Positions 16,958 through 27,733 are shown, numbered from the stretch's first letter. The stretch: DNA of 64,000 bases from Ornithinimicrobium humiphilum (GCF_006716885.1 NZ_VFPU01000001.1:2418001-2482000); one strand, 5' to 3'. The notes: a model not told the origin generated them from the sequence alone. Numbers and translations: made by a program.

Positions 16958-19762
16958 TCAGTCGCGCCCGGTCAGCGCCCAGGCGTCCTCGGACTCCTCG
17001 TCGTCCTCGTCCTCGACGTAGGTGCCCGAGACCGGGTCGCCGTCGTAGCGCGTGTTGCGCCCGAAGGACACCTCCTCGTCGTCCTCCTCCCCCGGGACGA
17101 CGACGGCCGGGCCGGGGTCGAAGGGCTCGGAGACCGTCTCCGGCTCGGGATGGGCGGGCGGCTCGTGACCCTGGAGCAGCGCGAGCGTCTCCTCGAGGTC
17201 GTCGGGCTTGACCAGCACGTCACGCGCCTTGGAGCCCTCGGAGGGCCCGACGATGCCGCGCGACTCCATGAGGTCCATGAGACGGCCAGCCTTGGCGAAG
17301 CCGACGCGCAGCTTGCGCTGGAGCATCGAGGTCGAGCCGAACTGAGTCGTGATGACCTGCTCGGCCGCCTGCAGCAGCAGGTCGAGGTCGTCGCCGATGT
17401 CCTCGTCGATCTGCTTCTTGGCCGGGGCGGCGGTGACCTCCTCGACGTAGGTCGGCTTGAGCTGGCCGGTGACGTGCGCGACGACGTCGTGGATCTCCGA
17501 CTCGGAGACCCACGCGCCCTGCACGCGCATCGGCTTGGAGGCGCCCATGGGCAGGAAGAGCGCGTCGCCCTGCCCGATGAGCTTCTCCGCACCGGGCTGG
17601 TCCAGGACCACCCGGCTGTCGGCGAGCGAGGAGGTGGCGAACGCCATACGGGAGGGTACGTTGGCCTTGATGAGGCCGGTGACCACGTCCACCGACGGGC
17701 GCTGGGTCGCCAGCACCAGGTGGATGCCCGCGGCCCGGGCGAGCTGGGTGATGCGCACGACCGACTCCTCGACGTCGCGCGGGGCCACCATCATGAGGTC
17801 GGCGAGCTCGTCGACGACGACGAGCAGGTAGGGATAGGGCTGGAGCACCCGCTCCGAGCCGGGCAGCGGCTTGACCTTGCCGGCGCGGATCGCCTTGTTG
17901 AAGTCGTCGACGTGCTTGTAGCCGAAGGCGGAGAGGTCGTCGTAGCGCTGGTCCATCTCCTTGACGACCCAGGCGAGGGCTTCGGCGGCCTTCTTGGGGT
18001 TGGTGATGATCGGCGTGATGAGGTGCGGGATGCCCTCGTAGGCCGTCAGCTCCACCCGCTTGGGGTCGACGAGGATCATCCGGACCTCGTCGGGCGTGGA
18101 CCGCATGAGGATCGAGGTGATCATCGAGTTGACGAAGCTCGACTTGCCCGAGCCGGTGGCGCCGGCGACGAGCAGGTGCGGCATCTTGGCCAGGTTGGCG
18201 ATGACGTAGCCGCCCTCGACGTCCTTGCCGACGCCCATGACCAGGGGGTGGGTGTTGTTGCGCGCCGCCTGGCTGCGCAGCACGTCGCCGAGGTTGACGT
18301 TCTCGCGGTCGGTGTTGGGGATCTCCACGCCGACGGCCGACTTGCCGGGGATGGGCGAGAGGATGCGCACGTCCGCCGACGCGACGGCGTAGGCGATGTT
18401 CTTGGACAGCGCCGTGATGCGCTCGACCTTGACGCCCGGGCCGAGCTCGACCTCGTAGCGGGTGACCGTCGGACCGCGCATGAAGCCGGTGACCTGGGCG
18501 TCGATGTTGAAGTCCTCGAGGACCCCGGTGAGGGCGTCGACGACGCGGTCGTTGGCGGCCGAGCGCTCCTTGTGCGGGGCGCCGGGCTTGAGCAGCGAGG
18601 AGTCGGGCAGCGTGTAGGTCACGTCGCCGGCCAGCTGCAGCTGCTCCACCCGCTGCGGCAGCTGGGTGGTGGGCGGCGGCTCGAGCTGGGCCTTGGCCCT
18701 GACCTTGTCGACGGCGCTCTGCGGCTGGGGGCGCTTCTGGCCGGGTCGCAGCGCCGGGATCTCCTCGGTCGCCTCCCCGGCGGCTGGCGCGGCGTCCTTG
18801 GCGGGCTCGCGGCGGCCCGGCGCCGGGACCTCGCCGGTGGCGTCGGGGTCGACGGCGGCGTTCTTGCGGGCGCGGGCGGCCGCGCGCAGCGAACGGGCCT
18901 CGCGGGCACGCTCGACCTCGGCGGCCTGCTCGAAGGCGACGTCGCCGGCACGCTCGTCGAGGTCGGCGCCGCGACGACGGCGCCGCGGCCGCACCTCGCC
19001 GGTGACGGGGTCGACCTCGTCGAAACGGGCGGAGTCGAAGAGCTGCTGCTCGACCTCGCGCAGCCGGTCGGGGATGCGGTGGACCGGCGTGCGGGTGAGC
19101 ACGAGGAAGCCGAAGACCCCCAGCAGCGCCAGCACGATGTAGGCGCCGACGGCCGTGATGGCCGAGGCCGGGATCGAGGAGACGATGAAGCCGAGCACCC
19201 CGCCGGAGGACTGCATCGCTGCCTGGCCCAGGCCGTAGTCGGGGGCGCCGGTGGCCAGGTGCGTGATGCCGGAGGCGGACAGCAGGAGCGCCGTCATGCC
19301 GATGGTCATGCGGTGCGTGGCCGCGGTGTCGTCGGGCCGGCGGAACAGGCGCACGGCGAAGAAGAGCAGCACGATCGGCAGCACGAGGGCCACCCGGCCG
19401 AAGGTGCCGGCGACCACCGTGTGGATCGCTGCCCCGACGACGCCGTCGAGGCCCCACCACTCGCGCAGGGCGACGACGAAGGCGAGCGCCAGGAGCAGGA
19501 AGCCGGCGCCGTCGCGGCGGTGCTCCGGCTCGAGGTCGCGGGCGGTGTCGGTCATGGCGCGGACGGTGCCGCCGGTCACCCCGGCGATGCCGCGGACCGC
19601 GCGACCGGGCAGCGAGGGCCCGTCCGACCCCGACCGGGGTGCGGCCTTGGTGCCGCCGGACCGACCGGCCGGACGCGCGGACGTGCCGCGCGAGCCGCTG
19701 CCACGGGCGGGGGCGCGCTTGGACGGGGTCGCAGACTTGGCCACGGTGGCACGGTACGCCAC
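16958..19762 (-). CDS. ftsK: DNA translocase FtsK/SpoIIIE
   Basis: Predicted 934-residue septal DNA pump that segregates chromosome termini at division. Basic N-terminus, four membrane helices (about 85-230), a charged linker to about 370, then the motor: Walker A GATGSGKS at 534-541 and Walker B LLVVVDELADLMM. The winged-helix gamma domain that reads KOPS follows (VGFAKAGRLMDLMESRGIVG). A roughly 70-residue acidic tail after gamma (for example VEDEDDEESED) is a terminal extension. The start is uncertain: GTG 19762 has AGGAGG 4 bases upstream; GTG 19744 is the alternative. It is convergent with the small membrane protein gene and divergent from the 2TM gene. Confidence 0.94.
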   Translation of the reverse strand: MAYRATVAKSATPSKRAPARGSGSRGTSARPAGRSGGTKAAPRSGSDGPSLPGRAVRGIAGVTGGTVRAMTDTARDLEPEHRRDGAGFLLLALAFVVALREWWGLDGVVGAAIHTVVAGTFGRVALVLPIVLLFFAVRLFRRPDDTAATHRMTIGMTALLLSASGITHLATGAPDYGLGQAAMQSSGGVLGFIVSSIPASAITAVGAYIVLALLGVFGFLVLTRTPVHRIPDRLREVEQQLFDSARFDEVDPVTGEVRPRRRRRGADLDERAGDVAFEQAAEVERAREARSLRAAARARKNAAVDPDATGEVPAPGRREPAKDAAPAAGEATEEIPALRPGQKRPQPQSAVDKVRAKAQLEPPPTTQLPQRVEQLQLAGDVTYTLPDSSLLKPGAPHKERSAANDRVVDALTGVLEDFNIDAQVTGFMRGPTVTRYEVELGPGVKVERITALSKNIAYAVASADVRILSPIPGKSAVGVEIPNTDRENVNLGDVLRSQAARNNTHPLVMGVGKDVEGGYVIANLAKMPHLLVAGATGSGKSSFVNSMITSILMRSTPDEVRMILVDPKRVELTAYEGIPHLITPIITNPKKAAEALAWVVKEMDQRYDDLSAFGYKHVDDFNKAIRAGKVKPLPGSERVLQPYPYLLVVVDELADLMMVAPRDVEESVVRITQLARAAGIHLVLATQRPSVDVVTGLIKANVPSRMAFATSSLADSRVVLDQPGAEKLIGQGDALFLPMGASKPMRVQGAWVSESEIHDVVAHVTGQLKPTYVEEVTAAPAKKQIDEDIGDDLDLLLQAAEQVITTQFGSTSMLQRKLRVGFAKAGRLMDLMESRGIVGPSEGSKARDVLVKPDDLEETLALLQGHEPPAHPEPETVSEPFDPGPAVVVPGEEDDEEVSFGRNTRYDGDPVSGTYVEDEDDEESEDAWALTGRD

Positions 19763-19869
19763 TTCCCCTCCTGCATCACGCGTCACACGCGGGACCCGGA
19801 CGGATCCGTCGCCGCGCGCGAGCACCGCGCTAGCCTGACGGCATACCCGAGCAGAGGGGGCTTGGACTC

Positions 19870-20280
19870 ATGACCGAACCACCCGCCCGTCCGGGCGACG
19901 AGGACGTCCCGCACCCGCCGCTGCCGTCGTGGCAGCCGCCGGCCGCCCCGCCCGACCCCGCGGCCGACCCCGAGATCCGGGCCCGGGCGCTGAAGCAGCT
20001 CGAGGACCGCAAGGGGTTCCAGATCCACCTGACCGTCTACGCCGCGGTCATCGGCTTCCTCGTCGTCATCTGGCTGCTCTCCGGCGGAGGGGACTTCTGG
20101 CCGGTGTGGCCGGCCGCCGCGTGGGGCCTGGGCATCGTCATCCACGGCGCCTCGCTGCGCTGGGACGACGAGCCCAGCGAGGAGGAGATCGCCGAGCAGG
20201 CACGCCGCATCTCCGGTCGCCGGGGCGACCGGCCGACGACCGACCCCCGCGGCCTGGAGGGACCGCAGGACACCGTCTGA
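19870..20280 (+). CDS. 2TM-domain protein
   Basis: Predicted 136-residue protein with a Pro/Asp-rich N-terminus, then a pair of membrane helices (about 58-75 and 79-96) and a charged C-terminus. The layout and the sequence RKGFQIHLTVYAAVIGFLVV match the 2TM domain family, which is often found in sensor or small membrane proteins; no enzymatic motif. ATG 19870 has AGAGGGGG upstream, and a TAGCCT box (19831-19836) gives a leader of about 25-30 bases. It is convergent with rnj, only 4 bases between the stops. Confidence 0.8.
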   Translation: MTEPPARPGDEDVPHPPLPSWQPPAAPPDPAADPEIRARALKQLEDRKGFQIHLTVYAAVIGFLVVIWLLSGGGDFWPVWPAAAWGLGIVIHGASLRWDDEPSEEEIAEQARRISGRRGDRPTTDPRGLEGPQDTV

Positions 20281-20284
20281 GCCG

Positions 20285-21970
<1,686 letters not shown>

Positions 21971-21976
21971 GGCGGC

Positions 21977-21982
21977 AGGATA
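21977..21982 (-). promoter_or_regulatory. -10 box of rnj, leaderless
   Basis: TATCCT on the minus strand, 6 bases before the rnj ATG. Confidence 0.6.
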
Positions 21983-22004
21983 TCGCCGGGCCGAGGAGGG
22001 GTGT

Positions 22005-22042
22005 GCCGCCGCACGGGGCGGTTGCGGGTCCCGTGCGGCGGC
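22005..22042. repeat. 13-base inverted repeat in rnj-thyA intergenic region
   Basis: Perfect arms GCCGCCGCACGGG (22005-22017) and CCCGTGCGGCGGC (22030-22042) around a 12-base loop. It lies just upstream of the rnj -10 box, where a -35 element or operator would be. It could be an operator or an RNA hairpin in a longer rnj transcript. Confidence 0.6.
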
Positions 22043-22046
22043 GAAG

Positions 22047-22091
22047 GACCGCACCGCTGCCCGCTCGGGGGGTCCAGGCAACGGTGCGGTC
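22047..22091. repeat. 10-base inverted repeat in rnj-thyA intergenic region
   Basis: Arms GACCGCACCG (22047-22056... read from the G at 22047) and CGGTGCGGTC (22082-22091), separated by about 25 bases. It is directly next to the first inverted repeat and shares its GTGCGG/CCGCAC core, suggesting tandem sites for one regulator. Confidence 0.45.
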
Positions 22092-22136
22092 GGAGGTTAG
22101 ATCGGGTGCCGTCGACGCGACGTTACGCCACGGTAG

Positions 22137-22152
22137 TGTGATCCGCGTCACA
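22137..22152. promoter_or_regulatory. CRP/GlxR-type operator
   Basis: TGTGATCCGCGTCACA is a perfect match to TGTGA-N6-TCACA, the consensus of Crp/GlxR-family regulators (also GTG-N6-GNCAC in Streptomyces). Symmetry extends one base outward on each side. It lies 77 bases before the thyA start and 167 before the rnj start on the other strand, so it may regulate either or both. Confidence 0.55.
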
Positions 22153-22216
22153 CGGCATACCACGGGGTCGTTCCCCACCCTCCGGTGGCGCCCGGCCGGG
22201 GCGGGCGGGCCCGCAC

Positions 22217-22222
22217 TACGCT
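22217..22222 (+). promoter_or_regulatory. -10 box of thyA, leaderless
   Basis: TACGCT, 7 bases before the thyA ATG. Confidence 0.6.
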
Positions 22223-22229
22223 GGCCCGT

Positions 22230-23051
22230 ATGCAGCACTACCTCGACCTCCTCCGGCGCATCCGGACCGAGGGGGTGGAGAAGACCGACCGCACCGGCAC
22301 CGGCACGCTGTCGGTCTTCGGCCACCAGATGCGCTTCGACCTCACCGAGGGCTTCCCGGTGCTCACGACCAAGCGGCTGCACCTGCGCTCGGTCATCGGC
22401 GAGCTGCTGTGGTTCCTGCGCGGCGACACCAACGTGCGCTGGCTGCAGGAGCGCGGCATCAGCATCTGGGACGAGTGGGCCGACGAGCAGGGCGACCTGG
22501 GGCCGGTCTACGGCTACCAGTGGCGCTCCTGGCCGACGCCCTCCGGCGGGCACGTCGACCAGATCGCCAAGGTGATCGGGTCGCTGCGGTCCACCCCCGA
22601 CTCCCGACGACACATCGTCTCGGCGTGGAACGTCGCCGACGTCGACGACATGGCGCTGCCGCCGTGCCACACGATGTTCCAGTTCTACGTCGCACCGGCC
22701 GCGCCCGACGACGAGGACCAGCGCGGCTGGCTCTCCTGCCAGCTCTACCAGCGCAGCGCCGACACCTTCCTCGGCGTGCCCTTCAACATCGCCAGCTACG
22801 CCCTGCTCACGCACATGGTGGCCCAGGTGACCGACCTGCGGGCCAAGGACTTCGTGCACACGCTGGGCGACGCGCACCTCTACCTCAACCACCTCGAGCA
22901 GGCCGACGAGCAGCTGACCCGCACCCCGGGCCCGCTGCCCACGCTCTGGCTCAACCCCGAGGTCCGCGAGATCGATGCCTTCGAGCTCGAGGACGTGGAG
23001 ATCCGCGACTACGTCGCGGCGCCCTCCATCAAGGCCCCGATCGCGGTATGA
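22230..23051 (+). CDS. thyA: thymidylate synthase
   Basis: Predicted 273-residue enzyme that methylates dUMP to dTMP with methylene-tetrahydrofolate, releasing dihydrofolate. The active-site Cys lies in [13 protein letters not shown], the phosphate-binding Arg in the [11 protein letters not shown] loop, and [18 protein letters not shown] is the classic folate/nucleotide motif. Length is slightly above the E. coli enzyme because of a short insert after FQFYV ([12 protein letters not shown]). The start at 22230 is set by the family N-terminus MQHYLDLL and the leaderless TACGCT box. The DHFR-containing gene overlaps its stop (ATGA), giving a thyA-dfr operon. Confidence 0.96.
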   Translation: MQHYLDLLRRIRTEGVEKTDRTGTGTLSVFGHQMRFDLTEGFPVLTTKRLHLRSVIGELLWFLRGDTNVRWLQERGISIWDEWADEQGDLGPVYGYQWRSWPTPSGGHVDQIAKVIGSLRSTPDSRRHIVSAWNVADVDDMALPPCHTMFQFYVAPAAPDDEDQRGWLSCQLYQRSADTFLGVPFNIASYALLTHMVAQVTDLRAKDFVHTLGDAHLYLNHLEQADEQLTRTPGPLPTLWLNPEVREIDAFELEDVEIRDYVAAPSIKAPIAV

Positions 23052-24010
23052 CGCCGCGCTTCCAGGTGGTCCCGGCCGTCTACGTGGCGCTGCTGCGCGA
23101 CGGCACGGACGGACCCGAGGTGCTGCTCCAGCTGCGCCGCGGCACCGGCTTCCTGGACGGCCGGTGGGCCCACGGGGCCGCCGGGCACGTCGAGCGGGGC
23201 GAGAGCGCCCTGCAGGCCGCGGTCCGGGAGTCCGCCGAGGAGCTCGGGGTCAGGGTGGACCAGGCCGACCTGCTCCACGTCGCCACCCTGCACCGCACGG
23301 TCGCGCTCCACACCCCGCTCGAGGAGCGGCTCGACCTCTTCACGGCCACCCGCGCCTGGTCGGGCGAGCCCACGGCGATGGAGGCAGGGCGGACGGCCGG
23401 GCTGCGGTGGTTCCCGCTGTCGTCACTGCCCGAGGACACCGTGCCGCACGAGCGGCAGGCGCTCGAGGTGCTCGCCGCCCGGCTCGCCGGTGGCACCACC
23501 GCCCCGACCCTGCTGGCGCGCGGCTTCGACCAGACGCTGACGCTCGTGGCCGCCGTCGGCCGCAACGGCGTCATCGGCGACGGCTCCGCCATGCCCTGGC
23601 ACCTGCCGGAGGACCTGCGCTTCTTCCGGGAGACGACCATGGGCGGCACCCTGCTCATGGGCCGCGGCACGTGGGACTCGATCGGCCGGGCGCTGCCCGG
23701 TCGCCGCACCATCGTGCTGACCCGCCGTGCCGACCTGACCTTCCCCGGCGCGGAGGTCGCCCACTCGCTGGCCGAGGCGCTCGCGCTCGCCGGCGACGGG
23801 GAGGTCTTCGTCGTCGGGGGCGGCGACATCTACGCCCAGACCCTCCCCCACGCCGACCGCCTCGTCCTCACCGAGGTCGACCTGGCCCCGGAGGGGGCCA
23901 CCCGCTTCCCCGAGATCGACCGGGACGAGTGGCAGGAGGAGTCCCGCGTGCCGGGACCGCCGCCCGTCACGGCCTGGGTCGGATACGCACGAAAGAAGGA
24001 CCGACGATGA
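23048..24010 (+). CDS. Nudix hydrolase - dihydrofolate reductase fusion
   Basis: Predicted 320-residue protein with two enzymes in one uninterrupted frame. Residues about 1-150 are a Nudix hydrolase with a complete Nudix box (Gly 46 to Val 68: GHVERGE, then RESAEELGV). Residues about 164-318 are a full dihydrofolate reductase: [34 protein letters not shown] and [12 protein letters not shown]. The joint ([20 protein letters not shown]) is only about 20 residues. The only internal start is a GTG at 23546 without a ribosome-binding site and inside the first DHFR strand, so a real fusion is likely. ATG 23048 overlaps the thyA stop. DHFR regenerates tetrahydrofolate used by ThyA; the Nudix part may act on dihydroneopterin triphosphate (inference). 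Confidence 0.9.
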   Translation: MTPRFQVVPAVYVALLRDGTDGPEVLLQLRRGTGFLDGRWAHGAAGHVERGESALQAAVRESAEELGVRVDQADLLHVATLHRTVALHTPLEERLDLFTATRAWSGEPTAMEAGRTAGLRWFPLSSLPEDTVPHERQALEVLAARLAGGTTAPTLLARGFDQTLTLVAAVGRNGVIGDGSAMPWHLPEDLRFFRETTMGGTLLMGRGTWDSIGRALPGRRTIVLTRRADLTFPGAEVAHSLAEALALAGDGEVFVVGGGDIYAQTLPHADRLVLTEVDLAPEGATRFPEIDRDEWQEESRVPGPPPVTAWVGYARKKDRR

Positions 24011-24453
24011 AGGCCGACTGGCGCTACCTCCCCGTGTGCCTGCTCGTGGGCGTGGGGGTCTGCTCCGTGGTGGGCGCCGGCGCGGGGGTGGTGCGGGCGC
24101 TCACCGCCGACGGCGGCACCGACGGCGGCGCTCTCGCCCTGCTCGGCACCCTGGTCGCCTCGGCGCTCGGGGGCCTGCTCGTCGGGGCCGCCCTCGGCTG
24201 CCTGCTCGGGGCGCTCTCCGGCGTGGCCGCCACGCTCGTGACCCGGGGCCGCAGCGAGCCCGTCGACGTGGCCCGCCGGGTCACCGTCGTCGTCGCCGCG
24301 ACCTACCTCGTCGCGCTCGTCGTCGTCGCCGGACTGACGGCCGACGGCGGCTGGGGCCTGCCGTCGCCCCTCGCCTGGACCGGCATCCTCGTGCCGACGG
24401 TGCTGGCCGCCCTCGTGGCCGGACGCGCCGCCCGCGAGGTCCCCACCCTCTGA
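24007..24453 (+). CDS. small multi-pass membrane protein, 148 aa
   Basis: Predicted four-helix membrane protein (segments about 7-30, 43-75, 90-112 and 120-138) rich in Gly, Ala and Val, with no family I recognise. The ATG overlaps the stop of the Nudix-DHFR gene (ATGA, 24007-24010), and an AAGGA lies upstream, so it is the third gene of the thyA operon. Two cysteines lie in the first segment. Function unknown. Confidence 0.75.
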   Translation: MKADWRYLPVCLLVGVGVCSVVGAGAGVVRALTADGGTDGGALALLGTLVASALGGLLVGAALGCLLGALSGVAATLVTRGRSEPVDVARRVTVVVAATYLVALVVVAGLTADGGWGLPSPLAWTGILVPTVLAALVAGRAAREVPTL

Positions 24454-24473
24454 CCGTGCCTCCGACCGGAGGC

Positions 24474-24479
24474 TAGGCT
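24474..24479 (+). promoter_or_regulatory. -10 box of S9 peptidase gene, leaderless
   Basis: TAGGCT, 7 bases before the GTG at 24487. Confidence 0.6.
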
Positions 24480-24486
24480 CGCGCGG

Positions 24487-26427
24487 GTGCAGCCCTCCGA
24501 CCTGACGAAGATCCGGACCCTCTCCTCCCCCACCGTCCGCCCGGACGGCACCGACGTCGTCGTGACCGTGGTGCGGCCCGACGTGGAGGAGAACCGCTAC
24601 CGCACCAGCCTGTGGCGCCTCCCGCTCGATGCCGACGGTACGCCCACCGGGCCGGCCGTGCGCCTCACCCACGGCACCCGCGACTCCTCGCCGGTCTACT
24701 CCCCCGACGGCTCCCGCCTGGCCTTCCTGCGCGCGGGCGAGGACGGCCCGCCCCAGGTGCACGTCCTGGACCCCGGCGGCGGCGACGCGCGGCGCCTGAC
24801 CGACGCACCCCTCGGCGTGGCCGAGCCGGCGTGGTCGCCCGACTCGCGCCGCCTCGCCTACGTGGCCCGGGTGCCCGAGGCCGGTCGCTACGGCACCGAC
24901 GAGAAGATCCGCCCCGACCAGGAGGCCCCCCGCCTCGTCGAGCACAGCCAGTACCTCGCCGACGGGTTGGGCTACCTGCTGGACCGGCCGGCCAAGATCT
25001 TCGTCGTCGACCTCGACGAGCTGCCCGCCGGCGACGACGAGGACGCCGAGCGTCTCCCGACGAGCACGCAGCTGACCGCCGGCAACGGCGACGACCGCTC
25101 CCCGGCCTGGCTCGACGCGGGCCGCGTCGCCTTCGTCGCCTCCCGTGACGGACGGGGCACCTGGCGGCCCGACACCCTCGTCTCCGACATCTGCTCGGTG
25201 GACCTGCGCGGCAAGGCGTTCACACGTCATACCGACGGCACCGGCTCGGTCGGCGGGCTCGCCGTGGCCGGCGACGGCACCGTCGTCTACCGGGTGGGCG
25301 ACCTCGGTCCCAGCCGCCAGGACTTCGTCGCCCGCAGCGCCGTGCTCCGTCGCCTGGACGACCCCGCCACCGCGCTGACCGACCCCGAGCGCGACCACCT
25401 GGCCTGCGCCCCGGCGCTCGGGGTCGGCGGCACCCTCGTCGCGGCCGTCGAGCACCGCGGCGACACCGTGGTGCGCGACGTCGACACCGGCGCGGTCCTC
25501 CTCGACGGCCACGTGAGCGTCACCGACCTCGCGGTCGGCGGCGGTGTCGTCGCCGCGGTGGCCGGGACCCGCACCTCCTACGGCGAGCTCTTCGTGGGCC
25601 GCGTGGGCGAGCGCCTGCAGCAGGCCACCGACTTCGCCCGCCACCTCACCGGCAGCGCCGCCCCGATCGAGCCCGAGGAGATCGAGACGACCGCCGAGGA
25701 CGGCTACCCGGTCCACGGCTGGATCTTCCGGCCGACCACGAAGCCGCGCCGCAAGGCCGGTCACCCGGTCGTCCTCATGATCCACGGCGGTCCCTACACC
25801 CAGTACTCCGGCAACCTCTTCGACGAGGCGCAGGTCCTCGCGGGCGCGGGCTACGCCGTGGTGATGGGCAACCCGCGCGGCGGGTCCGGCTACGGCGCCG
25901 CCCACGGCAGAGCGGTCAAGGAGGCCATCGGGACCGTCGACGTCGCCGACCTCACCGCCCTGCTCGACGCCGCGCTCACCGCCAAGGACCTCGACGCCTC
26001 GCGCGTCGGTGTCCAGGGCGGCAGCTACGGCGGGCTGATGACCACCTGGCTCGTCGGGCACACCGACCGCTTCACCGCCGCGATCAGCGAGCGCGCGGTC
26101 AACGCCTGGGACTCCTTCGCGGGCACCTCGGACATCGGCTGGTTCTTCGGCGACGAGTACGTCGGCGACCACGTCGTGGAGCAGTCGCCGCTGACCTGGG
26201 CCGACTCGATCCGCACGCCCACGATGGTCATCCACTCCGAGCGCGACTTCCGCTGCCCGCTCGAGCAGGGACAACGGCTCTTCGCCCGGCTGCGCCGCAA
26301 CGGCGTGCCCAGCCGCCTCCTCGTCTTCCCCGGCGAGGGTCACGAGCTGTCCCGCAGCGGCCAGCCGCGGCACCGGGTGCAGCGCTTCGAGCACATCCTG
26401 GCGTGGTGGGAGGAGCACCTCCGCTGA
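24487..26427 (+). CDS. S9-family prolyl oligopeptidase / acylaminoacyl-peptidase
   Basis: Predicted 646-residue serine peptidase, probably cytoplasmic (no signal peptide). The N-terminal 400 residues form a beta-propeller with WD40-like repeats (SPDGSRLAFLR, SPDSRRLAYVA). The C-terminal alpha/beta-hydrolase has the oxyanion region MIHGGPYTQYSGN, nucleophile GGSYGG (Ser 513), Asp about 587 in SERDFRCP and His about 619 in GEGHELS. The spacing fits acylaminoacyl-peptidases/S9C. The GTG start with TAGGCT 7 bases upstream suggests a leaderless mRNA. Its role is probably peptide or N-acyl peptide turnover. Confidence 0.92.
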   Translation: MQPSDLTKIRTLSSPTVRPDGTDVVVTVVRPDVEENRYRTSLWRLPLDADGTPTGPAVRLTHGTRDSSPVYSPDGSRLAFLRAGEDGPPQVHVLDPGGGDARRLTDAPLGVAEPAWSPDSRRLAYVARVPEAGRYGTDEKIRPDQEAPRLVEHSQYLADGLGYLLDRPAKIFVVDLDELPAGDDEDAERLPTSTQLTAGNGDDRSPAWLDAGRVAFVASRDGRGTWRPDTLVSDICSVDLRGKAFTRHTDGTGSVGGLAVAGDGTVVYRVGDLGPSRQDFVARSAVLRRLDDPATALTDPERDHLACAPALGVGGTLVAAVEHRGDTVVRDVDTGAVLLDGHVSVTDLAVGGGVVAAVAGTRTSYGELFVGRVGERLQQATDFARHLTGSAAPIEPEEIETTAEDGYPVHGWIFRPTTKPRRKAGHPVVLMIHGGPYTQYSGNLFDEAQVLAGAGYAVVMGNPRGGSGYGAAHGRAVKEAIGTVDVADLTALLDAALTAKDLDASRVGVQGGSYGGLMTTWLVGHTDRFTAAISERAVNAWDSFAGTSDIGWFFGDEYVGDHVVEQSPLTWADSIRTPTMVIHSERDFRCPLEQGQRLFARLRRNGVPSRLLVFPGEGHELSRSGQPRHRVQRFEHILAWWEEHLR

Positions 26428-26449
26428 CGGCTGCCCCGACAATGGGGTC

Positions 26450-27733
26450 GTGCCGATCCCGACCGACGACCGTGACCGCCGCCTGCTCGCCTGGCTGGGT
26501 GCCGGCCTGCTCGCCGGGGGTATGCCGACGCACGAGGTCGAGGAGGACGTCGCCTCCGCGGCGCGCTCCCTGGGTCACGACCGCCCGCAGGTGGCTTGCC
26601 TGCCCCGCGGGCTGCACGTCGCGCTGACGCCGGGCGGGCCGGCCACGGTCGAGGCGGTCGAGGGCCCGGTCCGGCTCGACCAGCTCGCCGACGTCTCCAC
26701 GGTCCTCGCCGGGATCCGCTCGGGTCGGCTCGCCGCGGACGACGCGCTGGAGCGGCTGGGCCGGCTGCGCGCGCAGCCCCACCGGTACGCCCTGCCCGGC
26801 CTGGTCGGGGGCGGGGTGCTCTCCGGTGCCGGCATCGCGATGGTCCTGGCCCCGGCCTGGCCCTCGGTCGCCTTCTCCGCCGCGCTCGCACCGGTCACCG
26901 TGGCGCTCATGACCCTCGGCGGCCGCAGCCGCACGATCTCGACGCTGCTGCCCTTCCTCGCCGCCTTCGTCGCGGCCCTGGCGGCCTTCGCGACGGCCGG
27001 CGCCGACCTCGTCACCGCGCCGCTGTGGACGCTCATCGCCCCGATCGCCGTGCTGCTGCCGGGCGCCACGATCGTCACCGGACTGGTCGAGGTGGCGGCC
27101 GGGTCGGTGGTGGCCGGCACCGCCCGGCTGGCCCACGGCACGGTGCAGCTGCTGCTCTTCGCGCTCGGCGTGGCCGCCGCCGCGGCGCTGCTGGACGTCC
27201 CGGCCGAGCTGCTCGCGCCGGAGCGGCCCGACGAGCTCGGCTGGTGGGGGCCCCTGCTGGGCGTGGTGCTGGTCATCGTCGCGATCTCGCTCATGGAGTC
27301 GGTGCGGCTCTCGCTCGTGCCCTGGCTCATGCTCACGGCGCTCGCCACCTACCTCGCGCAGCTGCTCGGCCAGGGCCTGGCGGAGCAGCGGTGGGCCGGC
27401 GCCTTCCTCGGGGCGATGGTCGCGATCCTGGTCGCCACGGTCGTGGAGTTCGTGCGGCCCCAGCTGCCGCGGTCGGTGGCCTTCCTGCCCAGCTTCTGGC
27501 TGCTGGTGCCGGGGTCCTTCGGCCTGGTCTCGGTCACCCAGCTCGAGTCCGGGCCGGGCGCCGCCTTCCCGGCGGTCGTGGCCGTGACGCTCGTGATCAT
27601 CGCGGTCGCCACGGGAGTCGTCGTCGGTGCGGCCCTCGCCTCCCCGCTGCGCGGGATCGCGCGGCGGGTCGGCCTGGTGCACCTGCTGGGCCTGCTCCGC
27701 CGCCGCCGCGACGGCGGGCAGCCGACGGCCTAG
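26450..27733 (+). CDS. thrE: threonine/serine exporter ThrE-family protein
   Basis: Predicted 427-residue membrane protein. The N-terminal soluble ThrE domain (about 1-130; AGLLAGGMPTHEVEEDV is its signature) is followed by about ten helices in two blocks (about 118-260 and 270-415), joining the two halves that are separate genes in some bacteria. Corynebacterium ThrE exports Thr and Ser. The start is GTG 26450, with GACAAT 6 bases upstream, 22 bases after the peptidase stop. No close regulatory gene. Confidence 0.88.
   Translation: MPIPTDDRDRRLLAWLGAGLLAGGMPTHEVEEDVASAARSLGHDRPQVACLPRGLHVALTPGGPATVEAVEGPVRLDQLADVSTVLAGIRSGRLAADDALERLGRLRAQPHRYALPGLVGGGVLSGAGIAMVLAPAWPSVAFSAALAPVTVALMTLGGRSRTISTLLPFLAAFVAALAAFATAGADLVTAPLWTLIAPIAVLLPGATIVTGLVEVAAGSVVAGTARLAHGTVQLLLFALGVAAAAALLDVPAELLAPERPDELGWWGPLLGVVLVIVAISLMESVRLSLVPWLMLTALATYLAQLLGQGLAEQRWAGAFLGAMVAILVATVVEFVRPQLPRSVAFLPSFWLLVPGSFGLVSVTQLESGPGAAFPAVVAVTLVIIAVATGVVVGAALASPLRGIARRVGLVHLLGLLRRRRDGGQPTA

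Noticed and set aside
16841..19873. 1000-codon open frame opposite ftsK
   Set aside because: Shadow frame caused by third-position G/C; ftsK carries all family motifs on the other strand.
23546..24010. Separate DHFR gene starting at an internal GTG
   Set aside because: No ribosome-binding site and the GTG lies within the first DHFR strand; the in-frame fusion explains the sequence better.
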